DNA of 64,000 nt from Actinomadura roseirufa (GCF_900659635.1 NZ_CAACVB010000009.1:17410-81409), one strand, 5' to 3'. Shown: positions 19,198-27,035, numbered from the stretch's first letter. Notes: generated by a model not told the origin, from the letters alone. Translations and numbers: made by a program.

Positions 19198-19234
19198 ACC
19201 TTGCGGCTGGTGTCTGAGCTAGGACTCCGGGGCC
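19198..19234 (-). repeat. Tn-B right terminal inverted repeat
   Basis: 37 bp, on the minus strand starting GGCCCCGGAGTCCTAGC and ending GCCGCAAGGT; it pairs with 13160-13196. Followed by the target duplication GAACA (19235-19239). Confidence 0.88.
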
Positions 19235-19834
19235 GAACACGATGTCGGAGTAGGAGGCGGTGTCGGTCACCACGGTCTCGGGGCGGGATCCGCCGTCGAT
19301 GGTGTGGATGGCGTCCAGGATGAACAGCGAGTCGCGCAGCGTGCCGGGCACGACCAGGCCGCCGATGCCCATCACCTGGTCGTTGACCACGTTCAGCCAG
19401 GTCGCGCCGCGCTGGCGGCCGAAGTAGATCGGGTTGTGGCCGGAGTGCAGGTTGGCGCCCGGGACCACGAACCGCAGCCCATCGGCCGAGGCGATCTGCC
19501 CGCCGCCCCAGGGGCGCACGATGTCGACCCCGGCCTGGGCGGTGATCAGGCGAGCGTTGGCCGCCGAGATCGTCTCGGCGCGCAGGTATCCCTGGTCGAC
19601 CTGCTGGAGGCGGGCACGGGTGAGGGCGGGCACGTTCGGCTTCTCGATCGGCACCAGGCCGACGTTGTACGCCTCGGCCACCAGCACCCCACACAGACTG
19701 ACCGCGAAGTCCTCCAACGCGGGGTCGGCGCCGGAGATGTGGGTGAAGTCGGCGGCCAGCCCGGTCCGGTCGAACACCTCCAGCAGCAGCTCGGGGAAGT
19801 CCATCCGCGGCAGCATCTGACCGATCAGGGGGCA
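19235..19834 (-). pseudogene. tnpA: Tn-A transposase, middle part (interrupted by Tn-B)
   Basis: Catalytic-domain segment of a Tn3 transposase: MDFPELLLEVFDRTGLAADF, VVNDQVMG (first catalytic Asp region) and VVTDTASYSDIVFG (second). The frame ends at the Tn-B junction and continues at 13154 downwards. The N-terminal roughly 560 residues expected for this family are missing: upstream of about 19834 the sequence changes to unrelated DNA 50 bp before the resolvase stop. Tn-A thus suffered an internal deletion as well as the insertion. Confidence 0.87.
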
Positions 19835-19888
19835 CGGCCGGGATACGCCGGAAAGGGATCACGGACGGGCGTTGTAGCTGATTGATCG

Positions 19889-20512
19889 TCAGTGCGGCTC
19901 GGTGGGCGGGCCGTGGATGATGCGGTGGATGGTGGAGCGGCCGACGCTGTACTCGGTGGCAAGGTCGGCGAGGGACGCCTCGCCCTCGGCGTAGCGGCGG
20001 CGGATGGATTGCCGCGCGGGCTCGGGCAGTTTGGGCTGCTTGCCTTTGAGCTTGCTGTTCTTCTTGGCCAGAGCCATGCCCTCGCGGGTGCGCAGGTGGC
20101 CCAGGTTGGCCTCGAACTCGGCGACCGTCGCCAGGGTCTGTAGGAACAGCCGGCCGAAGGGGTCGTTCCAGTCGTAGACCGAGGCACCCGGCCCGAACGG
20201 CACGCCTCGGTCGGACAGGTCGGTGAGGATCTGGTTGGCCTCGGCCATGTTGCGGGCGAACCGGTCGAACTTGGTCACGGTGAACACGCTGGGCGGCCAC
20301 ACCGCGGTCAGGGCCTGGTCCAGGCCGCCGCGGTTGCGGCGGGTGGTCCCGGAGAAGCCCCGGTCGATGTAGATCCGATCGGCCGGGACGCCGAGCGCGA
20401 GGAACTGCTCGGTCTGGACGACGACGTCCTGCTCGTCGGTGGAGCAGCGGGCGTAGCCGACCTGGACGGTGCCGGGGGTCGTGCCAGAAGCGGGGGCGTT
20501 GGCGGCGTTCAC
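19889..20512 (-). CDS. tnpR: Tn-A resolvase (serine recombinase), intact
   Basis: 207 residues from GTG 20512. The catalytic serine is Ser24 in VGYARCSTD. Downstream are FDRFARNMAEANQ and the C-terminal helix-turn-helix GEASLADLATEYSVGR. It is intact while its transposase is not. It is a different resolvase subgroup from those of element 1 and Tn-B, and the intact counterpart of the split gene at 4087-6999. It lies upstream of the tnpA remnant in the same direction. Confidence 0.92.
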   Translation of the reverse strand: MNAANAPASGTTPGTVQVGYARCSTDEQDVVVQTEQFLALGVPADRIYIDRGFSGTTRRNRGGLDQALTAVWPPSVFTVTKFDRFARNMAEANQILTDLSDRGVPFGPGASVYDWNDPFGRLFLQTLATVAEFEANLGHLRTREGMALAKKNSKLKGKQPKLPEPARQSIRRRYAEGEASLADLATEYSVGRSTIHRIIHGPPTEPH

Positions 20513-20555
20513 GCCGTCCAGGTTTCGGATACGGCCCCGTCACCGGGACAGTTCG

Positions 20556-20637
20556 CGGAACACTCTTACGGAACACCTTGACCTGGCGGCGTTCCCGGCT
20601 GGCGGGTTTTCCGGTGGGGGATCCCCTAACGGAACAC
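20556..20637. other. Putative res site of Tn-A
   Basis: Three copies of CGGAACAC (20556-20563, 20569-20576, 20630-20637) lie just upstream of the resolvase start, with TTA or TAA preceding the last two. The same motif precedes the broken resolvase near 4070. Repeated motifs upstream of tnpR fit a res site; spacing and subsite limits are inferred. A perfect GGGGATCCCC palindrome (20617-20626) lies within it. Confidence 0.5.
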
Positions 20638-20648
20638 CCGCCAACAGA

Positions 20649-20676
20649 GGCGGGGCGCGGTTTACCGCGCCCCGCC
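20649..20676 (-). terminator. Very stable GC hairpin, possible terminator
   Basis: A 13-bp perfect inverted repeat (GGCGGGGCGCGGT and its complement) with a 2-nt loop lies 106 bp past the stop of the SnoaL-like gene at 20782. There is no T tract, as is common in high-GC actinomycetes. It could instead be a structure left over from the element end. Confidence 0.5.
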
Positions 20677-20781
20677 AGCGCAGTCAGAGTCGATCCGTTC
20701 GTTGGTGCTGAGAGGGTTAGAGCGGGTTGCTGGATCCTCGGTCATGTTGCCGAAAGCTGCGGCCCTTTTTGGGCGGCCGGG

Positions 20782-21204
20782 TCAGGCACTTGCGATCGGT
20801 GTTGTCTGCGCAAGAGCGATGCGCCAGCCGTCCTGCTCCTCGACCAGGATGTAGGTGAGGCTGCCCGACGGCGGCAGGCTCGCGCCGCCGGGGTTCTTCG
20901 AGGCTGGATCCCGTTCGTCGGATATGTGCTTGAGACAGCTCACGATCGCGACCCCGGAGCCGGCGAAGCGCACGTCCACGATCTCCTGCCTGTTGCGCAC
21001 CTGCGCCAATGGGCCCGCCAGGGCCGCCTCCATGGCCTGCCGCAGCGCGTCCCTGCCCAGAACTCGCCGTCCGGCGATGTTGACGATGATCGTTCCGGGC
21101 GTGTGCAAGGCGAGGAACGGTTCGAGGTCGTTCTGATGCTTCTCGGCCTCGGCTATCACCTGCTTGATGGCGGCGAGCCGCTCTATGCCGGCCTGTTCGT
21201 TCAT
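20782..21204 (-). CDS. SnoaL-like / DUF4440 family protein (SgcJ/EcaC type)
   Basis: 140 residues, a single NTF2-fold domain: conserved LHTPGTIIVNIAGRRVLGRDA, VRFAGSGVAIVSCLKHI and the end TYILVEEQDGWRIALAQTTP. ATG 21204 (M-N-E-Q) is selected since it begins the domain; the frame further upstream overlaps the operator region. It is divergent from the TetR regulator at 21401 and very likely its target. SgcJ/EcaC relatives occur in antibiotic pathways, but no pathway genes are near, so the function is open. Confidence 0.85.
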   Translation of the reverse strand: MNEQAGIERLAAIKQVIAEAEKHQNDLEPFLALHTPGTIIVNIAGRRVLGRDALRQAMEAALAGPLAQVRNRQEIVDVRFAGSGVAIVSCLKHISDERDPASKNPGGASLPPSGSLTYILVEEQDGWRIALAQTTPIASA

Positions 21205-21332
21205 CCGTGGGCTCCCTGCTGTGCGTGGGCTCGGGTCGGGCGAGTCGCCTGTTGAAGAGGCTGCTCGAAGGTCGGTCGCGCCGGTGACTGGGATGGCGTG
21301 GGAACGGACATGGCTGTCCCACCCCTCCCAAA

Positions 21333-21381
21333 ACTCGGAGTGACCCGCTCCGAGTAATTTAACTCGGAGCGGTTCACTCCG
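21333..21381. promoter_or_regulatory. Two TetR-type operators between divergent genes
   Basis: ACTCGGAG (21333-21340) and CTCCGAGT (21348-21355) form a perfect 8-bp inverted repeat. A second, weaker copy begins ACTCGGAGC at 21362 and pairs CGGAG with CTCCG at 21377-21381. The two sites lie 20-68 bp upstream of the TetR start at 21401. Duplicated sites suggest cooperative autorepression and control of the SnoaL-like gene. Confidence 0.7.
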
Positions 21382-21400
21382 CAATTGGTATCCTCAGTCC

Positions 21401-22042
21401 ATGGACGACGCCCCGACGCCGCGCAAGCGGGGGCCTCAGGCCCGTGCCGCACGCAACGACCAGGCGCTGATCGAGGCGGCCCGCGAGGTCTTCATCACCC
21501 AGGGGTTCGACGCGCCGGTGTCGGCCGTCGCCGAGCGGGCCGGGGTGGGGATGGGCAGCCTGTACCGCCGATACCGCACCAAGGAGGAACTGCTCCAGCG
21601 GCTGTGCGCCGACTCCATGCAGCGCCTCGCCGAGACGGCCCGCGCCGGCCTGGCGATCAACGACCCGTGGCAGGGTTTCGCCCACTACGTCGTCGAGTGC
21701 GCCCGATTCGGCTTCGGTGCGCTGGCCCCCCTGGCGGGGACCATCGATGTCACACCACAGATACGGCAAGCCGCCGAACAAGCCCAGCAGTTCACCGATG
21801 AACTGATCACCCGAGCCCAGGACGCGGGAGCCCTTCGCGCTGACGTGACCGCCATGGACATCCACCTGCTCATCGGGCGGTTCAGCCGGCCAGGTCCCGC
21901 ACCGTCCCGGCACGCCGAGGAAGAGACCAGGTCCCGCCTGCTGGCGATCGTCCTGGACGGCCTCAGAACCCACAACGCCGGTTCTCTCCCGGGCGCCCCG
22001 CCAGACCCCCGGCAGTACCACGCCATGTGGGCCGCCGACTGA
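21401..22042 (+). CDS. TetR/AcrR-family regulator
   Basis: 213 residues. The helix-turn-helix is at about 18-62: LIEAAREVFITQGFDAPVSA, then VGMGSLYRRYRTKEELLQRL. The C-terminal ligand domain is of the SbtR-like type common in actinomycetes. Starts at ATG 21401. Divergent from the SnoaL-like gene with two palindromic operators between them, so local repression relieved by a small molecule is the likely role. Confidence 0.9.
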   Translation: MDDAPTPRKRGPQARAARNDQALIEAAREVFITQGFDAPVSAVAERAGVGMGSLYRRYRTKEELLQRLCADSMQRLAETARAGLAINDPWQGFAHYVVECARFGFGALAPLAGTIDVTPQIRQAAEQAQQFTDELITRAQDAGALRADVTAMDIHLLIGRFSRPGPAPSRHAEEETRSRLLAIVLDGLRTHNAGSLPGAPPDPRQYHAMWAAD

Positions 22043-22200
22043 CCGACGGCGGACTCGATCGCGCCGAAGGCCTCCACCCAAGCCGCACCGCACTCTCCCC
22101 TCGGGCACGACCTCAGTCCGAACCGTGGCTGGTCGTGCCCGCCGCGGAACTCACCGCGCCGCACCGCGTGATGCGCAGCGTCCTGGCCCCGAACCCCTAT

Positions 22201-22344
22201 AGCTACAGCGAGCCGCCATTCGGCGCGCATGGGGTGAGTCGCCGTGGATTGTCTTGTGATCGTGTTCCTGTCCGTTGGTGAGGGTTTGGTGAGCACGGCG
22301 AGGTGCCGGGATGCGTGCGCAGTGGGAGCCGGGAGGATCTGATC
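22201..22344 (+). repeat. 145-bp direct repeat, copy 2
   Basis: Nearly identical to 3844-3988. Here the homology to a Tn3 transposase continues past the repeat. Both copies have the same single-base shift after M-R-A-Q-W-E-P. Confidence 0.75.
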
Positions 22345-22460
22345 AGCGCGTGGACGCTGGTGGGTCGGGACCGGGAGCTGGTCGGCGACAAGCGGAGGAC
22401 GGGCAGGCTCGGGTTCGCCGTGCTGCTGAAGTTCTACGAGATCGAGGGCCGCCGACTTCG
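22311..22460 (+). pseudogene. tnpA: Tn3 transposase N-terminal remnant
   Basis: After the frameshift the reading is EDLISAWTLVGRDRELVGDK, then RRTGRLGFAVLLKFYEIEGR, the DUF4158-type start of a Tn3 transposase (compare the [16 protein letters not shown] region of the transposase at 576-3614). Homology ends at about 22460, where an oppositely oriented recombinase fragment begins. Only about 50 of 1000 codons remain. Confidence 0.8.
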
Positions 22461-22464
22461 GCCG

Positions 22465-22696
22465 CGGCGGTCCCTTCGGCGGTCAGTTCGCTTTGCAGGT
22501 CGCGGCAGAGGCGAAACAGCTCTGACATGGTGAGGGTGTCGCCGGGGTGCGCGGCGGAGGCGAGCTTGGCGAACGCGGGCCGTTTCAGTGCGGGGATCTT
22601 GGAGGTGGTCGCCAGGTCCTCGAACAGCCCCCCGGCCGAGTCTGGCCGTCTTGGCGTGCTTCGCGTGGGTGTCGTCAAGCCTTCTAATCCCGGCAC
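22465..22696 (-). pseudogene. Serine recombinase-like fragment
   Basis: On the minus strand the frame encodes LFEDLATTSKIPALKRPAF, then AHPGDTLTMSELFRLCRDL. This resembles the resolvase/invertase catalytic core (xxRPxFxxLxxxxxPGDTLxxxxLxRLxRD). It lacks the N-terminal catalytic serine region and stops at the tnpA remnant. Assignment rests on the motif pattern only. Confidence 0.6.
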
Positions 22697-22727
22697 CCCG
22701 GCATGAAGCCCGTCCGGGCCTCGAAGG

Positions 22728-23528
22728 TCATCGGGGATTCCTGGGAGGCTCGTGGAGGAGGGGTTCGAGGCGGGCGGCGGTCTGCCGGTATCGACTGACG
22801 GGTACGAGGTGGACGCCGTCGAAGGCGCCGCTGTCGCGGATGGCCAGGACGTGGTCGCAGGCGGCGGCGATGCCCGCGTCGGGGTCGGCTTCCACGGCTT
22901 GGACGAGTGCGTCGGGGATGGTGATGTCGGGGATGGTGGCGGCGAGGTTGCGGGCCATGGTCGCGCTGGCCAGGACCATCACTCCGGCGTAGACGGGTGC
23001 GTTGACGGTGATGGTCTCGCGCCAGCGCAGCAGGTCGTCGAGGCTGTAGCTGACCTGGGCGAACACGAAGTCGGCCTGCTGCTTCCAGGCGGGCAGCGGC
23101 CGCAGGCCGGAGGCGACGCCGATCTGGAACTCCGGATGCCCGGTGAAGACGGGGTCGGAGGTCGCGGCGCGGGCTTGGTCGAGCATGGACCGCACGTTGA
23201 GTTCGCCGGTGCGGTTGCCGGAGGCGGGCTTGTCGCCGTAGACGAACAGGAACCGCTGGACACCGTAAGCGGCGGCGGTCAGCAGGTCCCGTTGAAAGCC
23301 GAGCAGGTTGCGGTCGCGGGCGTTCAGGCAGGCGATCCCGGTCGCTCCCATCGCCTGCACCTCGTGGGCGACCGCGACGCTCGACACCGTCGCCCGCCCG
23401 ATGTGGTTGTCGGGGATCAGAAACGCGTCCGCGACGGCGTCCAGTATCCCGATCTGGTGTCGTACCCGCCGAAGATCCGGTCGGGTCGGCGGCTCGATCT
23501 CACACACCACCTCGAACCCACGTGTCAT
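22728..23528 (-). CDS. Methylenetetrahydrofolate reductase-like protein (MetF superfamily)
   Basis: 266 residues resembling the MTHFR TIM barrel: start GFEVVCEIEPPT, central IACLNARDRNLLGFQRDL and FLFVYGDKP, and GHPEFQIGVASG, which match the family motifs for FAD/folate binding (CRDRN and GD-P patterns). ATG 23528 is used. True MetF would reduce 5,10-methylene-THF for methionine synthesis, but single-copy MetF is normally elsewhere, so this divergent homologue may serve another one-carbon or C1-transfer reaction. It is isolated between Tn3 transposase fragments on both sides, suggesting it was carried in by a transposon. No regulator is adjacent. Confidence 0.8.
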   Translation of the reverse strand: MTRGFEVVCEIEPPTRPDLRRVRHQIGILDAVADAFLIPDNHIGRATVSSVAVAHEVQAMGATGIACLNARDRNLLGFQRDLLTAAAYGVQRFLFVYGDKPASGNRTGELNVRSMLDQARAATSDPVFTGHPEFQIGVASGLRPLPAWKQQADFVFAQVSYSLDDLLRWRETITVNAPVYAGVMVLASATMARNLAATIPDITIPDALVQAVEADPDAGIAAACDHVLAIRDSGAFDGVHLVPVSRYRQTAARLEPLLHEPPRNPR

Positions 23529-23602
23529 GCACCTCACCCTAGACGACCGGCCACCAGGCCCGTAGAGCCATAATCAATCGAACCGGCTCGCTATCGCCGT
23601 TA

Positions 23603-23805
23603 GCGCTGTGGCATGTGCGCGCCACCTATATCACCCGCGAGAACCTGCGTGTGGCGATCGTGGCGGTGGTCAACGCCACCCTGGAGGCCCGCGAGGAATA
23701 CTGGTGAGGCAAAGCGACCTCCACCGCCTCGGACTCCAAGCGGTTCGGCTCCCGGGAGGCCAACCTGATGACCGAGTTCCACGCCCGCTACGGCGGCGAC
23801 GGAGC
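23603..23805 (+). pseudogene. tnpA: Tn3 transposase internal remnant
   Basis: Encodes TYITRENLRVAIVAVVNATL, an in-frame stop, then STASDSKRFGS and LMTEFHARYGGDG. This is the segment around the first catalytic Asp of Tn3 transposases of the same group as that at 576-3614. Stop codon and truncation at both ends show it is dead. Confidence 0.85.
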
Positions 23806-24010
23806 GGAACAGGGGGCGGCGTCGCGATGCGGATGGTGTCGCCGACGGCGGCCTCGTGCAGGAGCGTGGTGAATCCGGCGCGGTCCAAAGAGAGCTGACG
23901 GCTGGGGGTCGCAGGCGCCTCATAGGCGGGAGCGGCGGTGGTCAGCAGGTCGGCCAGGGCGTGGCGTTGACGTGCGTCGGTCTGTTTGTCGGTGGAATGC
24001 CAGAAATAGG
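23806..24010 (-). pseudogene. Recombinase-associated N-terminal fragment (first of two copies)
   Basis: Minus-strand frame with YFWHSTDKQTDARQRHAL, then LSLDRAGFTTLLHEAAVGDT, reminiscent of the start of serine recombinase-like proteins of actinobacterial mobile elements. A second decayed copy is at 27110-27320 on the same strand. It separates two fragments of a Tn3 transposase. Family naming is tentative. Confidence 0.5.
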
Positions 24011-24019
24011 TGCCGCCGT

Positions 24020-24185
24020 CCGCCAACTCAAGGCCCAGGGATACCCGACCCGAGATGAGGACATGGCCCGACTCGGCCCGGTCGCGCGCAAGCACCTCGG
24101 CGTGCACGGCGTCTACAACTTCCTCCTGCCGGATCTGGCCTCCGGCGCCATCCGCGAACCCGACGCGCCCGATGATGAGGAATGA
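24020..24185 (+). pseudogene. tnpA: Tn3 transposase C-terminal remnant
   Basis: Encodes VRQLKAQGYPTRDEDMARL, then GVYNFLLPDL and a normal stop at 24183-24185. This matches the extreme C-terminus of Tn3 transposases (pattern DEDxARLxPxxxxHxxxxGxYxFxLP). The catalytic Glu region is gone. Confidence 0.8.
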
Positions 24186-24259
24186 GGCTTCTAGGGAGCC
24201 CATTGCGAGATCTCGTTGATGATCACAAATGTCGTACGGCTCGGGCATAGTGCCGAGCC

Positions 24260-25429
24260 ATGGAGTGGAAACCGTGGCTGACCCGCTGGAGCCAGGAATG
24301 GGTCTCCAGCGCCGATCCCGCCGAGCTGGACTCGGAGGTGGCCCGCGCCAGTTGGCTCGGATTCGCGGCCGCCTCCCCTGAGGACGTCGCTGCCGTCGAG
24401 GCCAGGATCGGCGTTCGGTTACCGCCGTCGTACCGGGACTTCCTGTTGACGACGGATGGGTGGCGGAACGCTGGGATGTTCGTGTGGCGGATGCGCGACA
24501 CCTCCACCCTCGGCTGGCTCCGCGACATCGAGCCGTTCTGGGGCGAGGGATGGGAGGAGTTCTACGACGAGGGTGTCGAAGGTGAGGAGGCGAGCAATCC
24601 GTTTGACCAGGCGCTGATGATCTCGCAGGAGGCGGATGCGGGCATTCTCTTCCTCGATCCCACCGACGTGGACGAGAACGGGGAGTGGGCCGCCTACAGC
24701 CACTTCTCGTGGCGGGCCGAGCCGCCCACTCGGCTTCCGTCGTTCACAGCGCTGATGGAGGATCTCTACGCCCAGTTCCACCAGATGCGCCAGCCGGAGG
24801 GCGAGACCCGCGACTCGTGGGACGCCAAGGTCGAGCAGGCTCGGCTCGACACCTTCGCCGGGGACGTCGACGCCCCGAACTCGGTCCTGGAACAGGCCGG
24901 GGAATTCGGCAGGAGCCGCGCCGCGGTCCTGCGAGCTCAACTGCTCGTCTTCCTGACGCACGAATACGAGGCCCTGCAACTGCTGGGACAGTTGCTGCAC
25001 CCCTCCTTCATGCCCGAGGGTTTTCTTGCCGATCCGCTGTTCGCCGAGGAGTTCCTGCCCCTGCTGTTCGTGGAGCACGCCCAGAACGCCTCGAGGGGCC
25101 ACAACTCGATCCTGCAGTCGGCGATGCTCGGCGAACGGCCCGAGATCCACCTGGTCATCGCCGATTACCAGGCCCGGCTACGGCGGTCGGGTCAACCGCT
25201 GAGCTACGGCAACCCCGAGTTCGACTCCCTGGTGAGAGCTGCCCTGGCGGCGCATCGGCACGACCCTGATGCGCTGTGGGACAGGCTGAAGGCCGCCCTG
25301 CCGCAATGGCGGCCCAGAACCGCCGACCACATCGCCCCGATCGTGCTGCTGGCCGACCCCATCCTGGCCGCCGCGATCACTCCTGAGCGCGGGCGCGAAC
25401 TCCTTTCCCAACCGCGAGGTAACCGGTGA
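24260..25429 (+). CDS. SMI1/KNR4-family protein
   Basis: 389 residues. An N-terminal SMI1/KNR4 (SUKH) domain covers about 25-175: GFAAASPEDVAAVEARIG, LPPSYRDFLLTTDGW, later LFLDPTDVDENGEWAAYSHF. The C-terminal half (180-389) is helical and of no recognised family. SUKH proteins commonly act as immunity proteins against secreted nuclease toxins, or as adaptor proteins. The downstream gene overlaps its stop codon (TGATG), so the two are translationally coupled. The pair stands between a Tn3 fragment and a DDE-transposase fragment, i.e. in a transferred segment. No toxin gene was seen nearby. Confidence 0.8.
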   Translation: MEWKPWLTRWSQEWVSSADPAELDSEVARASWLGFAAASPEDVAAVEARIGVRLPPSYRDFLLTTDGWRNAGMFVWRMRDTSTLGWLRDIEPFWGEGWEEFYDEGVEGEEASNPFDQALMISQEADAGILFLDPTDVDENGEWAAYSHFSWRAEPPTRLPSFTALMEDLYAQFHQMRQPEGETRDSWDAKVEQARLDTFAGDVDAPNSVLEQAGEFGRSRAAVLRAQLLVFLTHEYEALQLLGQLLHPSFMPEGFLADPLFAEEFLPLLFVEHAQNASRGHNSILQSAMLGERPEIHLVIADYQARLRRSGQPLSYGNPEFDSLVRAALAAHRHDPDALWDRLKAALPQWRPRTADHIAPIVLLADPILAAAITPERGRELLSQPRGNR

Positions 25430-26235
25430 TGATGCCCTTCCCGAGCCGCGACGACGTGGCGATGGCGCAGATCCTGCGTGATTGCCGCGACGGCCACGAC
25501 CTCCCCGACACGCGACTGGAGGTCACCGGGACCGAAACCGGTCCGGACGGCGAGACCGTCAACGTCAACCGGGTCGCCTGCCGGAAGTGCGGGACGGTGA
25601 GGGTGACCCGGTGGCGGCCCCCGGATCCGTCGGCGCAGGCCCAGCTCATTACCGCCATGGGGACGTATGAAGCACCGGAGCCGGGAGACGTGCCGGGCCT
25701 GGCCGAGCGCGCCTTGCTCGTCACCGACGCGGAATACGCCGAGTTCATCGCCCAACGAGGCTTTCCGGGCGGCATCCCTTCGCACTTCGCGCCCGACCGG
25801 CGTACGGTGGCCGAACTCGAGAGGCTCAACCTCGCGCTGCAGATCCGAGCGGGCCAGTTCGGCCTGACCGACCGCGGCCGGTCGCTGGGCGAGATCCTGC
25901 CGGTGCCCGGCTACGCCGAATCCGCCGGCCTGATCGACGCCGTCTCCGGGGCGGCTCTGTTCTGGCCTCCGGTCGAGGACGGGGAACTCTCATTGACCGT
26001 GGTGATCTCCCCGCACGATCCGGGACCCGACCGGTCATACGCCTCCGTCGCGGAGGTGAGCTGCCGCTTCCACACGGGCTATATCTCGCTGCGGGAGATC
26101 GCGGGCCGCGAGATCGAGCTGCCGCCGCTGGCCGCGGGACACGGCGACTACCGGCTGCGCTTCCACGCCGGTGAACCCGTCTGCCTGCTACAGATCTGGC
26201 CGCAACCCCGACGGAAACCTCAAGTGGGCGTTTAG
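25429..26235 (+). CDS. Unrecognised protein coupled to the SMI1/KNR4 gene
   Basis: 268 residues, no family recognised. ATG 25429 overlaps the stop of the preceding gene (TGATGATG; ATG 25432 is an alternative). One CxxC pair occurs in VACRKCGTVRVTRW (about residue 50), like half of a zinc ribbon; no second pair was found. There are no transmembrane segments or signal peptide, and the second half is rich in beta-type sequence (LSLTVVISP, YRLRFHAGEPV). Strict coupling implies joint function with the SUKH protein. The last four bases overlap a transposase remnant on the other strand. Confidence 0.7.
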   Translation: MMPFPSRDDVAMAQILRDCRDGHDLPDTRLEVTGTETGPDGETVNVNRVACRKCGTVRVTRWRPPDPSAQAQLITAMGTYEAPEPGDVPGLAERALLVTDAEYAEFIAQRGFPGGIPSHFAPDRRTVAELERLNLALQIRAGQFGLTDRGRSLGEILPVPGYAESAGLIDAVSGAALFWPPVEDGELSLTVVISPHDPGPDRSYASVAEVSCRFHTGYISLREIAGREIELPPLAAGHGDYRLRFHAGEPVCLLQIWPQPRRKPQVGV

Positions 26236-26545
26236 CAGAGGCGTGGCAGGTGCCCAAGCGTGGCGTAGATCGGCCGTATGTGCAGGTCGGTCATGACCTG
26301 AGTGAGGTGGTCGGAGGCGAAGTCGGCGCCGTGGTCGAGATGAAACGCGGCCGGGATGCCGCGCACGCGCCAGCAGGGTTCGGTCTTGCACCAGATCGCG
26401 TGGCGGAACGCTAGCGCGACGGTGAGCGCTGAGGGACGTCGAGGATGACGGCATACCCGGCGGCAGCGTGGGAGTAGTCGTCCTCGATCGCGGCCAGCCA
26501 CGGCCAGGCGGGCTTGCCTGTGACTTGGATTTCTTGATGACAGGG
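26232..26545 (-). pseudogene. DDE (rve/Mu-type) transposase remnant
   Basis: Minus strand encodes LAAIEDDYSHAAAGYAVIL in one frame and AIWCKTEPCWRVRGIPAAF then LDHGADFASDHL in another. This is the integrase-core pattern around the first and second catalytic Asp (DDYSRxxxGY, VDHGSDFTS). The frameshift and missing ends show decay. Confidence 0.75.
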
Positions 26546-26650
26546 CTTCTTGGTTCGGTAGTCGTCACGCTCAGACGTTCGAAGCGCCCCGTGGCAAGTT
26601 GATCTAGGTCGGGGTGGCTGTGTGATGTCGTGTGCTGGTTCGTTCAGGGT

Positions 26651-27035
26651 GGCGTGGTGGCTCGGACGTCGTCTTACCCCTCGGACCTGACCGATGAGGA
26701 GTGGGCGCTGGTGAAGCCGCCCGACGGCGGTGGCCGCCCCGAGAAGCGCTCGCGGAGCGAGATTGTGGACGCGGTGCTGTAGGTGGTGCGCATCGGCTGC
26801 CCGTGGCGGCAGCCGGGCTGAGGGCCGCGATGCCGACCCCAGCGTGGGCATCATCGACTCCCAGAGCGTCAAGGCCGCCGACACCGCCGGCCGCGGGTAT
26901 GACGCGGGCAAGAAGGTGGCGGGACGCAAGCGCTTCATCGTCACCGACACCCTCGGTCTGCTCCTTACGGTGACCGTGTGCGTCCAGGACCGCGAGGGGT
27001 GCCATAGGGCTCAGCTATCTGAGGCATTGATCGTC
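26651..27035 (+). pseudogene. IS5-family transposase, internally deleted
   Basis: Begins VARTSSYPSDLTDEEWALV and continues RSEIVDAVL, then an in-frame stop, then CPWRQPG (family pattern CxWRQLP). After a deletion it resumes with [19 protein letters not shown] and [16 protein letters not shown], the catalytic Asp region of IS5-type DDE transposases. Less than half of the gene remains. Confidence 0.82.

Larger units (their letters stand above)
13160..19234 (+). mobile_element. Tn-B: complete Tn3-family transposon with WYL/SnoaL cargo
   Basis: A 6,075-bp element with 37-bp terminal inverted repeats (33 of 37 positions match) and the 5-bp direct repeat GAACA on both sides (13155-13159 and 19235-19239). 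Removing it with one GAACA copy restores the reading frame of the interrupted Tn-A transposase (DIVFG joined to LFAICGY). Gene order: tnpA (+, frameshifted), WYL regulator (-), tandem SnoaL protein (+), res, tnpR (+). Two passenger genes between tnpA and tnpR is an unusual layout. With its frameshifted tnpA it probably cannot move alone. Confidence 0.9.

Noticed and set aside
20617..20626. GGGGATCCCC palindrome
   Set aside because: Ten-base GC palindromes are common by chance here; it is mentioned only as part of the putative res region.
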